From CAZOWM01 sp964583615 (GTDB taxonomy: Bacteria > Spirochaetota > B62-G9 > DRHN01): 48,102 nt of DNA. Under the pieces are notes generated by a model. That model was not told where the DNA came from. It saw only the letters and a list, made by a program, of their open reading frames with translations, and searched no databases. This document shows positions 24,837 through 34,238 of the stretch, piece by piece. The stretch spans positions 1-48,102 of the forward strand of contig CAZOWM010000027.1 of assembly GCA_964583615.1 (NCBI GenBank). Direction: 5' to 3'. The number at the start of each line of letters is the position of its first letter. The first letter of the stretch is position 1. Made by a program: the position numbers and the translations under genes.

Positions 24837-25622
24837 TCACACCGCCATTTCCGTTCCACCGGCCACATTGATTGCCTGGCCTGTCATGAACTCTGCATCT
24901 TCTGATGCGAGAAAACACACCACCTTTGCCACGTCCTCGGGCATCTCGAGCCTTCCAAGTGGAGTGGCCGCAATGTACTCCTCTCGCACCTGCTCCTCGG
25001 AGAGCCCGCGAAGCCGCGCCTCCCACCTCACCTCACGATCCTGCATCGCGGTCTTCACAAAACCGGGGCACACGCAGTTCACGAGTATCTTGTGCTGAGC
25101 AACCTCTGCTGCCAGAGATTTTGAGAACCCGAGAACAGCAAACTTCGATGCAGCATAGTGGGAAAGAAGCACTGCAGGCCGCTTTGCGGCAATGGAGGCG
25201 ATATTGATGATCCTCCCCCCACCCTTCTGTTTGATGAACTGTTTCACTTCCTCCTGGCAGCAGAAAAACACGCCCTTTGCGTTTACGTCCATGTTGAAAT
25301 CCCACTCTTCTTCAGTGAGATCAACCGCCCAGGCCATCGTGGATACACCCGCATTGTTCACCGCGACATCAAGCCTTCCAAACAGCTCCACTGCCCGCCC
25401 AACAAACGCTGCGCAGTCCTTTTTCACGCGAACATCGAGTTTGCAGGTTTCTGCCTCACCTCCAGCCGTTCTGATTTCATCCGCAACACCGCGTGCAGCT
25501 TCCTCATCGCTGTTATAGCCGAGGAGGATGCGCGCTCCCTTGTGCGCAAAACAGAGCGCGGCCACCCGGCCGATCCCCTTTCCTCCTCCGGTGATGACGA
25601 CGGTTTTGTTCTTGAAACTCAT
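24837..25622 (-). CDS. SDR-family sugar/polyol dehydrogenase
   Basis: A 261-residue classical short-chain dehydrogenase. The cofactor motif GGGKGIG is at 12-18, NNAG near 90, and the catalytic Ser-Tyr-Lys in IASIAA...SHYAASK. CPGFVKTAM and the final FMTGQAINVAGG are typical. Close relatives by pattern oxidise sorbitol, butanediol or other polyols with NAD, so a polyol-ketose step is likely. It is last in a unit with an FGGY kinase, a HAD phosphatase and an Rbs-type importer. AAAGGAGA precedes the ATG; 14 bases separate it from the M20 gene. Confidence 0.9.
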   Translation of the reverse strand: MSFKNKTVVITGGGKGIGRVAALCFAHKGARILLGYNSDEEAARGVADEIRTAGGEAETCKLDVRVKKDCAAFVGRAVELFGRLDVAVNNAGVSTMAWAVDLTEEEWDFNMDVNAKGVFFCCQEEVKQFIKQKGGGRIINIASIAAKRPAVLLSHYAASKFAVLGFSKSLAAEVAQHKILVNCVCPGFVKTAMQDREVRWEARLRGLSEEQVREEYIAATPLGRLEMPEDVAKVVCFLASEDAEFMTGQAINVAGGTEMAV

Positions 25623-25636
25623 ACGCTCTCCTTTCG

Positions 25637-26929
25637 CTACACAGCCTCACACCAGTTGACAATTGCTGCAGCGTACGCTTTTGCCGCAGTGAGAACCTGG
25701 CCGACTTCCACGTATTCGTTGGTTCCGTGAGCGAGCCCGATATCTCCGGGCCCCCAGACCACACACTTCACTCCTTTTTCGAACATGTAGTTCATGTCTC
25801 CCACAAATGGCGACGGCCCGAGATGCGGCGGATGGCCGGTGACCTGTTCGAAAGACTCTTTCATAACCTGCACCGCCGGGTCATCTTCAGCCACGTTGAG
25901 GGGCACCTTTGCCGGGAAGGGAAGCGAGTACTCTGGGCGGTGATCCTTCAACCAGTAGTCGTGGTCCGCGACGTAGTCAATCGTGTCGATTATCTGGGCC
26001 TTTATATCGTCGACTGTGAGCTGTGGGGCAAACATCGAAGCGATGGTCATCTCACACTGTCCCGCCTGCGCGGAAAAACTTTCACCTCCCCGGATCACCG
26101 AAACCGTCAGGGTCGTCGACCCTGGATCGAGATCCGGGTCGTAATAGTCGAGCCCCCACGACCGCTCGAGCTCTGCAAATGCATTGATGAGGCGCACCAT
26201 CTTGTCGATTGCGTTCACTCCGAGCCGCTCCTCTTTTTTCTTCCGGGGCCATATGGTCTTATACCTGTTGCAGATGTGTGTTGACTGGCCGGATATTTTT
26301 ATGTCGAAATATATCTCTCCTTTCGACTTGTTGAATATGCTCATGCTCGTGGGCTCGCACATGATGCCGAAATCCGCGGTGTACCCTCTGTCGATGAGGG
26401 ACCATATCCCGATCTCCGCGCGGCCCGACTCCTCTCCGTCGACATACGTAAGAAACAGGTCACCTTTCAGCCGGATCCCAAGCTCTTTTATCGCCTGAAC
26501 CGCATACATCATCGCAGTGCCTCCGCTTTTCATGTCCGATGCGCCGCGGCCCCACACCTTCCCGTCCTTCATGCCCCCGTCAAAGGGCGAAAGCCCCGTC
26601 CATGCACGGCTCTGCTCCTCGCTCACTGTCACCACATCCGAGTGGCAGTTGAACAGAAGCGATCTGCCGCCTCCAGAGCCTTCCATCAACCCGACGACAT
26701 TCGGCCTCCCCTCTTCGAGCTCATAGTAATCGACTTTCTGAAAGCAGCCCAGGCTCTTCAGCTGACCGGCAACCCATTTCTGACACTCCACGATTTCAGA
26801 CGTCTCCCCCTCCTGAAGCATTTCCACATTAATGGAGCGAAACTGAATGTAGCGTCTGAGCGTTTCGAGGATGTCCTCTTTTTTTGAGTCGATGTACGTG
26901 CTGATATCCTGAATAATCTTCTTATCCAT
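25637..26929 (-). CDS. M20-family metallo-amidohydrolase (ArgE/DapE type)
   Basis: A 430-residue zinc hydrolase that removes an acyl or carbamoyl group from an amide, or cuts a dipeptide. Zinc ligands are in NCHSDVVT, GRGASDMKSGG, DGEESGRAE (catalytic glutamate pair), CEPTS and the late AHGTNEYV. The dimerisation domain fills about 190-310. The start is the ATG with GGAGG five bases upstream; a TTG six codons earlier is excluded by that site. An amidohydrolase among sugar genes suggests that the transported substrate, or a side product, carries an N-acyl group, but this is inference. Confidence 0.9.
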   Translation of the reverse strand: MDKKIIQDISTYIDSKKEDILETLRRYIQFRSINVEMLQEGETSEIVECQKWVAGQLKSLGCFQKVDYYELEEGRPNVVGLMEGSGGGRSLLFNCHSDVVTVSEEQSRAWTGLSPFDGGMKDGKVWGRGASDMKSGGTAMMYAVQAIKELGIRLKGDLFLTYVDGEESGRAEIGIWSLIDRGYTADFGIMCEPTSMSIFNKSKGEIYFDIKISGQSTHICNRYKTIWPRKKKEERLGVNAIDKMVRLINAFAELERSWGLDYYDPDLDPGSTTLTVSVIRGGESFSAQAGQCEMTIASMFAPQLTVDDIKAQIIDTIDYVADHDYWLKDHRPEYSLPFPAKVPLNVAEDDPAVQVMKESFEQVTGHPPHLGPSPFVGDMNYMFEKGVKCVVWGPGDIGLAHGTNEYVEVGQVLTAAKAYAAAIVNWCEAV

Positions 26930-26951
26930 TTTTTCCTCCAGATACAATAAT

Positions 26952-27620
26952 TCAAATAATCCGCGCTTCCCCGTTTTTCATGAGAAGCGGGGGGATTTCC
27001 CGAAGGTCTTTGACGACAAAATCGGCCATCGAAAAATCGCAGTCCACGTTGTGTTCCCCCTTGCGAGCGATAAGCCCCATCCCCGCATCGCGTGCGGCCT
27101 TGAAGCCGCTTTCCGCGTCCTCCACCACAACGGTCTTATCCGGGGCATAGCCAAGAATGGAGGCAGCACGGAGAAATATTTCAGGGTCCGGCTTTCCTTT
27201 TTTCACTTCATCGCCGAACACGATCGTGTCGAAAAAACGGACAAGAGAAAATCGTTCGAGCGCAAGCATCGCAAGCTCCTTTTCCCTGCTCGTTCCCACA
27301 GCCATGAAAAAACTCCCCTTGAGCCGGCTGAGGACATCGGTCACGTGGGGAACGAGAGGGAATACTTCACGATAGTATCTCCTGAGCGTTTCATAGTGTG
27401 CGCTGATCATGTCGTCCACAGCGATGTCACTTTCGTACCGGCGCGCGATGTCGTGAAAGTAGTCTTCGAGCTTGAGGCCGAAGTACTGTTTTGCGACCGC
27501 CATGGTCAGCGGTATTCCGAACCGCCTCGTGGTTTCAAACTCCGCTTCGATGTGAAAGGGCTCGGAATCGATGAGCACTCCGTCGAAATCCCAAATGATC
27601 GCACTGATATTCGTTATCAC
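26952..27620 (-). CDS. HAD-family phosphatase or phosphomutase
   Basis: A 222-residue HAD subfamily IA enzyme. IIWDFDGVLIDSEP holds the nucleophile and acid aspartates, VGTSREKE is motif II, KKGKPDPEIFL gives the lysine, and VVEDAESGFKAARDAGM the metal-binding acidic pair. The cap domain is helical, as in beta-phosphoglucomutase and many sugar-phosphate phosphatases. The second aspartate (DFD) allows either activity. The start is GTG, overlapping the kinase stop by four bases, so they are translationally coupled. It probably acts on the product of that kinase. Confidence 0.88.
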   Translation of the reverse strand: MITNISAIIWDFDGVLIDSEPFHIEAEFETTRRFGIPLTMAVAKQYFGLKLEDYFHDIARRYESDIAVDDMISAHYETLRRYYREVFPLVPHVTDVLSRLKGSFFMAVGTSREKELAMLALERFSLVRFFDTIVFGDEVKKGKPDPEIFLRAASILGYAPDKTVVVEDAESGFKAARDAGMGLIARKGEHNVDCDFSMADFVVKDLREIPPLLMKNGEARII

Positions 27621-29191
27621 TCTCGAGCGTTCCCCTGCCCTCCCGTTTCGTGTCCCAGCATATCGTGCATGAGATCCTTCAGCTGAGGATAGGTCTCGAT
27701 GTACTTGTCCACATAGTATTTGTACACCTCGGTATTCCCGAGGTCAGGCTCAACTGCTCCGCGTATTTTCACCATCTGAGAGGCTGCTTCTTCTATACTC
27801 GAATAAACGCCCGCTCCGCTTGAGGCGAGTATGGCGTCTCCGAGAAGCGGGGCGTTAGGCTCCTCGGTGAGATAGATCGGAACCCCGAGCACGTCGCTTT
27901 GGATCTGCATCCAGAGACGCGACCGGGTCGCACCGCCGCAGGCGTATATTTCGTTCGGCACAAACCCCGCCTCCTTGAAATACCGCATTATGTGCTCAGA
28001 ACCATAGGACACGCCTTCGAGAATGGCCCTGTACACATGCACAGGCGTGTGCTTCAGCGAGAGCCCCCATATCACACCCCGTGCCTGGGAGTCGACGAGG
28101 GGATTTCTGTTTCCCTGCCAGTAGTTCAAAAGAATGAGCCCTTCTGAACCGGGTTTGATCTTTTCTGCGAGAGCATTGAAATAATCATAGAGCGATACAC
28201 CTTTTTTGCGCGCATCTTCCTCGAAGCGGCTACACACAAACTGGTCTTTGAACCACTTGAGCACCGACCCGGTGGATATCTGCGCCCCTTCCACAACAAA
28301 GAGGCCCGGTATCACACAGTCGGGGAAAGCGCCGAAAATACCTTTCTTGTGAAAGCCTTTTTCCGTGTGGCCGAGCATGAGGTGGGAGGAACCTGTGATA
28401 AAGGCGAGCCTTCCCGGCTTCACGGCACCGAGCCCGATGATCCCGATGTATGCATCAGCGCCGCTCTGCACCACAAGTGTGTTCTTCGAGAGTCCGGTGG
28501 AAGCCGCAAGCTCTGGTTTCAGCCGGGCGATCGGTTTTCCGAGCTCAAAAATCTCCTTCGGGAACTTCTCGATGATGTCTGGAAGCCCGATTTTCTGGTA
28601 AAACTCTTTCGGCCAGCCCCCGTTCCTGCTGTCGTAGTACCAGCGCACAGTCGTGTTGTTTATACTTCCCACGTACTCTCCTGTGAGCTGAAAATTGATC
28701 CAGTCCTGAAACTCACAGATGTGGTGCGCCTTTTCATAGACAGCAGGCTCATTTTCCTTTATCCAGAGCGCCTTGCAGGGCATCCACTCTGCGGACACGC
28801 TTCCGAACCCGTTGTACTTCAGTGTATCCATGTTTGTCGCAGCGATCCTTTCAGCCTGGCGGAAGGAGCGTACATCCATCCATATCAGTGCGTTCCTGAG
28901 AGGCTTAAAATCTTTGTCGCACGCAAGAACCGTGCATGATGTTGTGTCCACCGCCATTGAGACGATCCTCTCGGGCGAGACGCCCGATTCTTTGCTGATC
29001 TTTCTCACAACCCACAGAAATGATTCCCACCACTCCTCAGGGTTTTGCTCCGCCCATCCGGGATGGGGAAATGAGGTTGCATATTCCTTTGCAGCAGTGT
29101 ACACCATCGTCCCTGCTTCGTCGAAAAGCGCACCGCGGACCGACTCGGTCCCGAAGTCAAGTGTGAGAAAATACGCACCTTTTGTGCTCAT
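27617..29191 (-). CDS. FGGY-family carbohydrate kinase
   Basis: A 524-residue sugar kinase using ATP. LTLDFGTESVRGALFDEAG is the N-terminal phosphate motif; MAVDTTSCTVLACD and IWMDVRSFRQAERI follow; the C-terminal half has SSHLMLGHTEKGFHKKG, GAQISTGSVLKWF and ACGGATRSRLWMQIQSDVLG, the ATP-binding region. The length is normal. Within the family it resembles pentulose or tetritol kinases more than glycerol or xylulose kinases, but I cannot name the sugar. GGAG stands before the ATG. It follows the Rbs-type permease and is coupled to the HAD gene. Confidence 0.9.
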   Translation of the reverse strand: MSTKGAYFLTLDFGTESVRGALFDEAGTMVYTAAKEYATSFPHPGWAEQNPEEWWESFLWVVRKISKESGVSPERIVSMAVDTTSCTVLACDKDFKPLRNALIWMDVRSFRQAERIAATNMDTLKYNGFGSVSAEWMPCKALWIKENEPAVYEKAHHICEFQDWINFQLTGEYVGSINNTTVRWYYDSRNGGWPKEFYQKIGLPDIIEKFPKEIFELGKPIARLKPELAASTGLSKNTLVVQSGADAYIGIIGLGAVKPGRLAFITGSSHLMLGHTEKGFHKKGIFGAFPDCVIPGLFVVEGAQISTGSVLKWFKDQFVCSRFEEDARKKGVSLYDYFNALAEKIKPGSEGLILLNYWQGNRNPLVDSQARGVIWGLSLKHTPVHVYRAILEGVSYGSEHIMRYFKEAGFVPNEIYACGGATRSRLWMQIQSDVLGVPIYLTEEPNAPLLGDAILASSGAGVYSSIEEAASQMVKIRGAVEPDLGNTEVYKYYVDKYIETYPQLKDLMHDMLGHETGGQGNARE

Positions 29192-29324
29192 CGTTTACTC
29201 TCCAGAATTTCAATATATCGGTATTGGGAAACCGGACCCGGGGAGTATTCATGCACTTTGAGTGCGTACCCGGTGTCACGGTTGCTGGTAATCTTTTGAA
29301 AGGTAAGAAAACACTCCTGTTTCC

Positions 29325-29428
29325 AGGCGCGAGATCTGTCTTCTGTATACAGACGCTGGATTCGTCACCCGTGTCTAGGCGCGGGATTTGCCTCCCGTGT
29401 TCAGACGCTGGATTCGTCTCCCGTGTCC
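29325..29428. repeat. Four tandem 26-bp repeats, alternating two types
   Basis: Units start at 29325, 29351, 29377 and 29403, each exactly 26 bases. Two types alternate: A begins AGGCGCG(A/G)GAT and B begins AGACGCTGGATTCGTC; both end in a CCCGTGT-like stretch except the first, most diverged unit. A shortened A-type unit follows at 29429. GACG/CGTC in B and CGGG/CCCG in A allow short stems. The last units form the 3' end of the neighbouring permease gene and supply its stop codon. Confidence 0.85.
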
Positions 29429-30423
29429 ATGCGCGGACGCTTTTCTTTTCGTGCCCTCTGCTGGTACTCTGATACTGCGTAATTTATCACCATGACCAAA
29501 AGAAGCATCATTCCCCATATGAACTTCTTGAAGAACGGATTGAATGCAAGAATGTTGAACCCGCTCTGAAGCACCTGAAGGATTACGATTCCCATTATCA
29601 CACCGAGCACTGTTCCAAACCCCCCGCTCGGGTCCACCCCGCCTAGTACAACAACGAGGATCGCCTGCAGGAGATACGCATAGCCGTATCCGGGCCTCAT
29701 CGAGTTGACCCGTGAAATCATGATGACAGAAGAAACTCCTGCAAGGAGCCCTGAGAGCATATAGGTCCAGATCAGAATCCGGTTGTTGTTTATGCCGGAA
29801 AACCGTGCAACCACGGGATTTGCCCCCACCATATACATGCTGAGCCCGAGAGATGTCCTGTTCAGCACCAGCGCGATAATCAGTGAAACGGCAATGAATA
29901 GTATGAAGGGCATGGGGATCACGCCGAGCTTTCCGCTTCCGATGAAGAGAAACTTTTCAGGGAAACCTGTGATCCCGTATCCCTGTGTGATCACGATCGC
30001 GAGACCGAGGAACAGTCCCTGTGTGCCGAGCGTCGCAAGAATGGGGGGTACTCCGACATGTGAGACAAGAAGCCCGTTCATCAATCCGCACACAGCCGAA
30101 AGTGCAATCGCCGCAATGACCGCGAGCGCCATAATGAAAAACGCCTGATGGCCCGCGGTCTCTGGGGTGATGAAGTTCGTCAGTACGAGCGCCGCAGCCA
30201 CGCCCGTCAGGTTCGTGATGGACACGACCGAAAGATCGATGCCTCCGGTGATCATCGCAATCATCATTGCGATTGCCAGAAGTCCAAACTCGGGAATCTG
30301 GCTCGCGATAGACTGAAAATTGATAAGCGTCAGGAATTTGTTGGGCAGAAAAACCGAAATGACCGCGATGACAAATACCATTATGATGAAGAGAATAACG
30401 AGTTTCGAATGTCTCCCTAACAA
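29401..30423 (-). CDS. Rbs-type ABC sugar importer, permease 2
   Basis: A 340-residue BPD_transp_2-family (RbsC-like) membrane protein with about eight to ten helices. MITGGIDLSVVSITNL and GVPPILATLGTQGLFLGLA are family marks, as is the late LGGVDPSGGFGTVLGV loop. The start is TTG with GGAG six bases upstream; no ATG fits. The C-terminal tail RPRMDTGDESSV is encoded by the 26-bp tandem repeat, so the natural end of the gene may have been replaced by the repeat array. It pairs with the following permease in a heterodimeric channel. Confidence 0.93.
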   Translation of the reverse strand: MLGRHSKLVILFIIMVFVIAVISVFLPNKFLTLINFQSIASQIPEFGLLAIAMMIAMITGGIDLSVVSITNLTGVAAALVLTNFITPETAGHQAFFIMALAVIAAIALSAVCGLMNGLLVSHVGVPPILATLGTQGLFLGLAIVITQGYGITGFPEKFLFIGSGKLGVIPMPFILFIAVSLIIALVLNRTSLGLSMYMVGANPVVARFSGINNNRILIWTYMLSGLLAGVSSVIMISRVNSMRPGYGYAYLLQAILVVVLGGVDPSGGFGTVLGVIMGIVILQVLQSGFNILAFNPFFKKFIWGMMLLLVMVINYAVSEYQQRARKEKRPRMDTGDESSV

Positions 30424-30442
30424 AGCTCACTCCATAGTGTGA

Positions 30443-31462
30443 TTATTCCCTCATGAATACGAGGCGCTGAGTGCTCCTTCGTTTGTTCTGATAGTATGTG
30501 ATACTCACGCCCACGATGATGATGAGACCTATGAAAAATTTGTGCCAGTAGGAGGAAAGGCCGATGAGAACGAGGTTTTTTTCAAGAATGGTGATCATCG
30601 CCACCCCCAGGAGCGTGCCGATGATCGAGCCAGACCCCCCTGTGATCCGCGCACCGCCCAGAACCACGGCAGCGATGACATTGAGCTCGTCCCCCACGAT
30701 GTACATCGGATTGCTGTACCTGAGCAGAGATATGTGCATCACCCCCATTATTCCGGCAAGAAAACCCACATAGCAGTAGATGAAGAACTGCGTTCTCGTG
30801 ATGTTGAACCCCGCGCGTTTTGCGGCCTCCTGGTTTCCCCCGATTGCGTATATACCCCTCCCCAGCATGGTAAACCGGAGAATCAGCCAGCTCAAAATAA
30901 TCACCCCCAGAAGGAAGAGGGCGAACACGGACAGGCCGTAACTCGTCCCGTCCGGACGCATCAGCGTAAAGATGTCCTTCCCTCCGAACACCTTGAAGCA
31001 CTCCGGAAGCTGGCCGGTGTTGATCGCCTTTGTGTCCACGAACGCGAGGAGGGCACCGTGAAACGCGCTGAGTGTACCGAGTGTGGTAATCAGCGTCGGA
31101 AGCTTGAAAATAGAGATGAACAGCGCATTTATCGAACCAAGCGCTATGCCGAGCACACAGGATACGAGAAATGCGAGAGCAAGGCTGTCGATCCCCGTGG
31201 CGATCAGCACGTTTGCAGATATGTACTGGCCGGCGATTGCGATTGCGGTGAACGAAACATCGATTCCTCCGGAGAGCAGAACGGTGAACACTCCGATTGC
31301 AAGAATTCCCATTCCTGCGCTGCTCTTCAGGAGATCGAAAATATTTTCCAGCGTGAGAAACTGTGTGTTGATTGCTGTTATAACCATGGAAAATGCTACC
31401 AGAACAAAAAAAAGGTAGGTCTCGTTGTGCCGAAGGAGCTTTCTGTAATTAAACCGCCTCAT
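30443..31462 (-). CDS. Rbs-type ABC sugar importer, permease 1
   Basis: A 339-residue RbsC-like membrane protein with about eight to ten helices. VLLSGGIDVSFTAIAIAGQY, KLPTLITTLGTLSAFHG, AIGGNQEAAKRAGFN and VLGGARITGGSGSIIG are typical. It differs clearly from the other permease, so the channel is a heterodimer. The start lies inside the ATPase gene (14-base overlap), with AAAGGAA upstream, and it is 19 bases from the next permease. Confidence 0.94.
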   Translation of the reverse strand: MRRFNYRKLLRHNETYLFFVLVAFSMVITAINTQFLTLENIFDLLKSSAGMGILAIGVFTVLLSGGIDVSFTAIAIAGQYISANVLIATGIDSLALAFLVSCVLGIALGSINALFISIFKLPTLITTLGTLSAFHGALLAFVDTKAINTGQLPECFKVFGGKDIFTLMRPDGTSYGLSVFALFLLGVIILSWLILRFTMLGRGIYAIGGNQEAAKRAGFNITRTQFFIYCYVGFLAGIMGVMHISLLRYSNPMYIVGDELNVIAAVVLGGARITGGSGSIIGTLLGVAMITILEKNLVLIGLSSYWHKFFIGLIIIVGVSITYYQNKRRSTQRLVFMRE

Positions 31463-32966
31463 TGAGTTCCTTTCCGCTTACGATATTGAACAGATCGTCA
31501 TCGCTTATGCTCGTGGTGTCTTCAATTTCTTCGATGACTCTTCCTCTGCTCATTACGAGTATTCTATTGCAGTTCTGCAGGACCTCGGGGATTTCATCTG
31601 AGATCAGGATTATTCCCATGCCTTGTTTTGCGAGATCTCTGATGATTCCGTGAATCGTGCTCTTCGACGCTATATCCACACCGATTGTGGGGCCGTCAAG
31701 AATGAAGATCTTCGGGTCTGTGGCAAGCCACTTTGCGAGCACAACTCGCTGCTGGTTTCCACCGGACAGGCTCTGTACAGGCGCTTCGATGGTGGGAGTC
31801 TTTATTGATAGATCTGCCACAAGTTTTTTCACTGATTTTTCTTTCTGTTCCTTGCTGATGAGCCGCAGACGGTTGAGGATTTTTTTAATAATAGTGATGA
31901 TGATATTATTGCTGATCGGCTGGCTGATAAAAAGCCCCTGGTTGAGCCTGTCTTCCGGCAGGTAGCTTATTCCGGCGTTTATCGCATCCTCCGTCGAGTT
32001 GATCTTCACCGGCTCTCCTTCCACCCGTATCTCCCCTTCATCCGCCCTGTTCAATCCAAAAAGGGAGAGAGCGAGCTCTGTTCGGCCCGAGCCCAATAGC
32101 CCGGTAATCCCGAGGATCTCACCCTTTCGAAGCTCGAAGCTGACATCCCTGAACTGCTTTTCCTTGTTGAGGTTTTTTACTTCGAGCAGGGGGCGTGTTT
32201 TTTTCTTGCCGGCATTATATTCAAAGGGTACGGTTTCGATCTTCTTTCCAGTCATCAGAAACACAAGCTTGTCGTTATCGAGCTCTCCGGTTTTGTAGCA
32301 GCCCACGAGCTTCCCGTCTCTGAGGATGGTCACGCATTCGGAAATCTCGAACACCTCACTGAGCTTGTGGCTCACGAACAGCGTGGAGATCCTCCGTTTT
32401 TTCAGTCCTGTGATCACGGAAAAGAGGCGGTCGATTTCGTCCTTGGTGAGTGACGAGGTCGGCTCATCCATGATGATGAGCTGTGCATCCTGGGTGAGCG
32501 CACGAGATATTGCGATGAGCTGTTTTTTCGCTACCGAGATGTTTTCGACCCTTTCGTCGAGGTCGAGCTCCTCGCCGATCTCAGCAAGGGCAGTCTTCGC
32601 GATTTCACGCATTTCTTTTAAGTTGAGAAACTTGCTGTTTCTCTCGATTTCCTGATTGAGTGATATGTTTTCCGCCACTGTGAGGTTTGGAAAAAGAGAG
32701 AGGTCCTGATAGATGATCTGAATCCCCTCACGGATCGCGTCTATTGCGTGGAGGTGCGTGTAAAGCTTTCCGTTGATGAAGATATCTCCGGAATCCGCCC
32801 TGACGACCCCGGCGATGATCTTTATGAGAGTGGATTTCCCTGACCCGTTCTCACCAACAAGGCAGTGAATCTCCCCTTCCCTGATCGCAATTTCAACATC
32901 GTCGAGCGCCCGCACGCCGGCGTAAGACTTGCTCACATGCTTTACCTCAAGAAACAGTTCGTCCAT
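31449..32966 (-). CDS. Rbs-type ABC sugar importer, double ATPase
   Basis: A 505-residue RbsA-like protein with two fused nucleotide-binding domains. The first has Walker A GENGSGKST, signature region ISVAKKQLIAISRAL and Walker B IIMDEPTSSL. The second has the family's degenerate Walker A (GLLGSGRTELALSLFG) with a standard LSGGNQQRVVLAKWL and Walker B IFILDGPTIGVD, where the usual glutamate after aspartate is glycine. This one-good-one-weak layout is common in RbsA-type proteins. It overlaps the permease gene downstream and is separated from the binding-protein gene by a strong hairpin. Confidence 0.95.
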   Translation of the reverse strand: MDELFLEVKHVSKSYAGVRALDDVEIAIREGEIHCLVGENGSGKSTLIKIIAGVVRADSGDIFINGKLYTHLHAIDAIREGIQIIYQDLSLFPNLTVAENISLNQEIERNSKFLNLKEMREIAKTALAEIGEELDLDERVENISVAKKQLIAISRALTQDAQLIIMDEPTSSLTKDEIDRLFSVITGLKKRRISTLFVSHKLSEVFEISECVTILRDGKLVGCYKTGELDNDKLVFLMTGKKIETVPFEYNAGKKKTRPLLEVKNLNKEKQFRDVSFELRKGEILGITGLLGSGRTELALSLFGLNRADEGEIRVEGEPVKINSTEDAINAGISYLPEDRLNQGLFISQPISNNIIITIIKKILNRLRLISKEQKEKSVKKLVADLSIKTPTIEAPVQSLSGGNQQRVVLAKWLATDPKIFILDGPTIGVDIASKSTIHGIIRDLAKQGMGIILISDEIPEVLQNCNRILVMSRGRVIEEIEDTTSISDDDLFNIVSGKELNEAV

Positions 32967-33003
32967 ACTTCTTTTTCCCCGTCAGGGTCCGGCATTACAG
33001 ATT

Positions 33004-33029
33004 GATGGGGGAACCGTTGTTCCCCCATC
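33004..33029 (-). other. Perfect hairpin between binding-protein gene and ATPase gene
   Basis: GATGGGGGAAC and GTTCCCCCATC form an 11-bp stem around a 4-base loop. No T-run follows on the minus strand, so transcription should pass through it. Such stems after binding-protein genes usually protect the upstream message from 3' exonucleases, raising binding protein over membrane parts. A similar one stands at 40497-40524. Confidence 0.75.
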
Positions 33030-33052
33030 GGTAATCCTGTTATGCGATTAAA

Positions 33053-34090
33053 TTACAGCTTGTAGCTCCCGTCGGGGTTCTTCCAGTCGTCCAGGTTGTC
33101 CTTGTTTACGTCAACCCACGCCTGACCGTAGATAATGGGAACACCGGCGTCGTTTTTTTGAATGGTGATGTTTTTGTATCCTGGCCGTTCGAGGTCGGCG
33201 CCTTTCGTGACCTCCTCGCCGAGGAGAGACTTGTAGGCGACCAGGGCGGTGACATACCCTGCATCCGCGGGGACCCAGAAATGCATTGATATCGCAGCAC
33301 CGCTCTCTATGTAATCGCCTGCAACCGACGGCAGGCATGTACCGAATGCGGCGACCTTTCCGATCATCCCCTTGTCCTCGATTGCTTTTGCAGCCCCGGG
33401 CATTGTGCTCATCGCGCTCCCCATTATGCCGTCGAGGTTCGGGTATGTCTTGAGAAGCTCGAGCGACTTCTCAAAGGCGATCTGCTGGTTTTCCTGCTCC
33501 TCTATCCTGGAGGTCACCATCTTGAGGCCGGGATATTTTGCCTTTGCCTGCATTTCCTCACCGTCGACCCACTCGTTGTGCGTGGTGGACGTGAGGTGGC
33601 CGACAAACGCCGCCCACTCACCTTTGCCGCCCATCCATTCAGCCATGACGTCCATCATATGGCGTCCGTATGCGATGTTGTCGAACGCTTCTATGTCGTA
33701 GCTCACCTGACGCTGGTTGGATGCTTCATGGGTAAATGTGAGGATACCCGCGTCGTTTGCCTTCTTGAATGCAGGAACCAGAGACTCAGGGTCGTTCGGT
33801 ACAACGAGGATAGCGTCCACACCCTTTGCGATGAGGTCTTCAACCAGAGCGACCTGTGCAGCAGGGTCTGCAGTGTCTGCGCCGATCTGATAGGCGTTCA
33901 CGTCCTCGTATGTGTTGTTGAACTCCTCTATACCGAGCCTCATATTGTCGAACCAGGCAACACCTTCCAGTTTGACGACCATGACGATTTCAAACTGGTC
34001 CTCGCCTTCTTCCGTTTTATCGCCCATGGCCATTATAAAGATACTCAGGCCGATGATCAGGGCCAAAAACACGAGAAGTACTTTTCTCAT
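33053..34090 (-). CDS. Rbs-type ABC importer, sugar-binding protein
   Basis: A 345-residue periplasmic-binding protein of the LacI-like (peripla_BP_4) family. The start is the ATG with AAGGAGG seven bases upstream, giving a signal peptide that ends near AMGDKTEEG; no lipobox cysteine is seen. VEDLIAKGVDAILVVPNDPE and the repeated D..A.G sites mark the fold. The ligand is unknown; the surrounding DhaK, FGGY kinase and SDR point to a small polyol or ketose. A promoter lies just upstream. Confidence 0.93.
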   Translation of the reverse strand: MRKVLLVFLALIIGLSIFIMAMGDKTEEGEDQFEIVMVVKLEGVAWFDNMRLGIEEFNNTYEDVNAYQIGADTADPAAQVALVEDLIAKGVDAILVVPNDPESLVPAFKKANDAGILTFTHEASNQRQVSYDIEAFDNIAYGRHMMDVMAEWMGGKGEWAAFVGHLTSTTHNEWVDGEEMQAKAKYPGLKMVTSRIEEQENQQIAFEKSLELLKTYPNLDGIMGSAMSTMPGAAKAIEDKGMIGKVAAFGTCLPSVAGDYIESGAAISMHFWVPADAGYVTALVAYKSLLGEEVTKGADLERPGYKNITIQKNDAGVPIIYGQAWVDVNKDNLDDWKNPDGSYKL

Positions 34091-34112
34091 TACAGCCTCC
34101 TTCAATTGAGAT

Positions 34113-34140
34113 TTTATACCAAATCTATTGTGAACCCCAA
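34113..34140 (-). promoter_or_regulatory. Internal promoter before the binding-protein gene
   Basis: On the minus strand TTGGGG (34135-34140) and TATAAA (34113-34118) are 16 bases apart, and TGG before the -10 makes it an extended -10 type. It lies in the 148-base gap after dhaK, which also holds an (AAT)5 run at about 34191-34206. The importer can therefore be expressed apart from dhaLK. Confidence 0.55.
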
Positions 34141-34238
34141 CCATAGTCAATACTTAAATCGTTGTACAAAAAAAGAATATTAACAAAATCAATAATAATA
34201 ATAATTTCTTAAAACACACCGCGCGCAGTTTTTGCACG

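Noticed and set aside
30542..31465. 307-residue plus-strand frame opposite the Rbs permease
   Set aside because: Antisense shadow; the other strand has full permease motifs and correct ribosome site.
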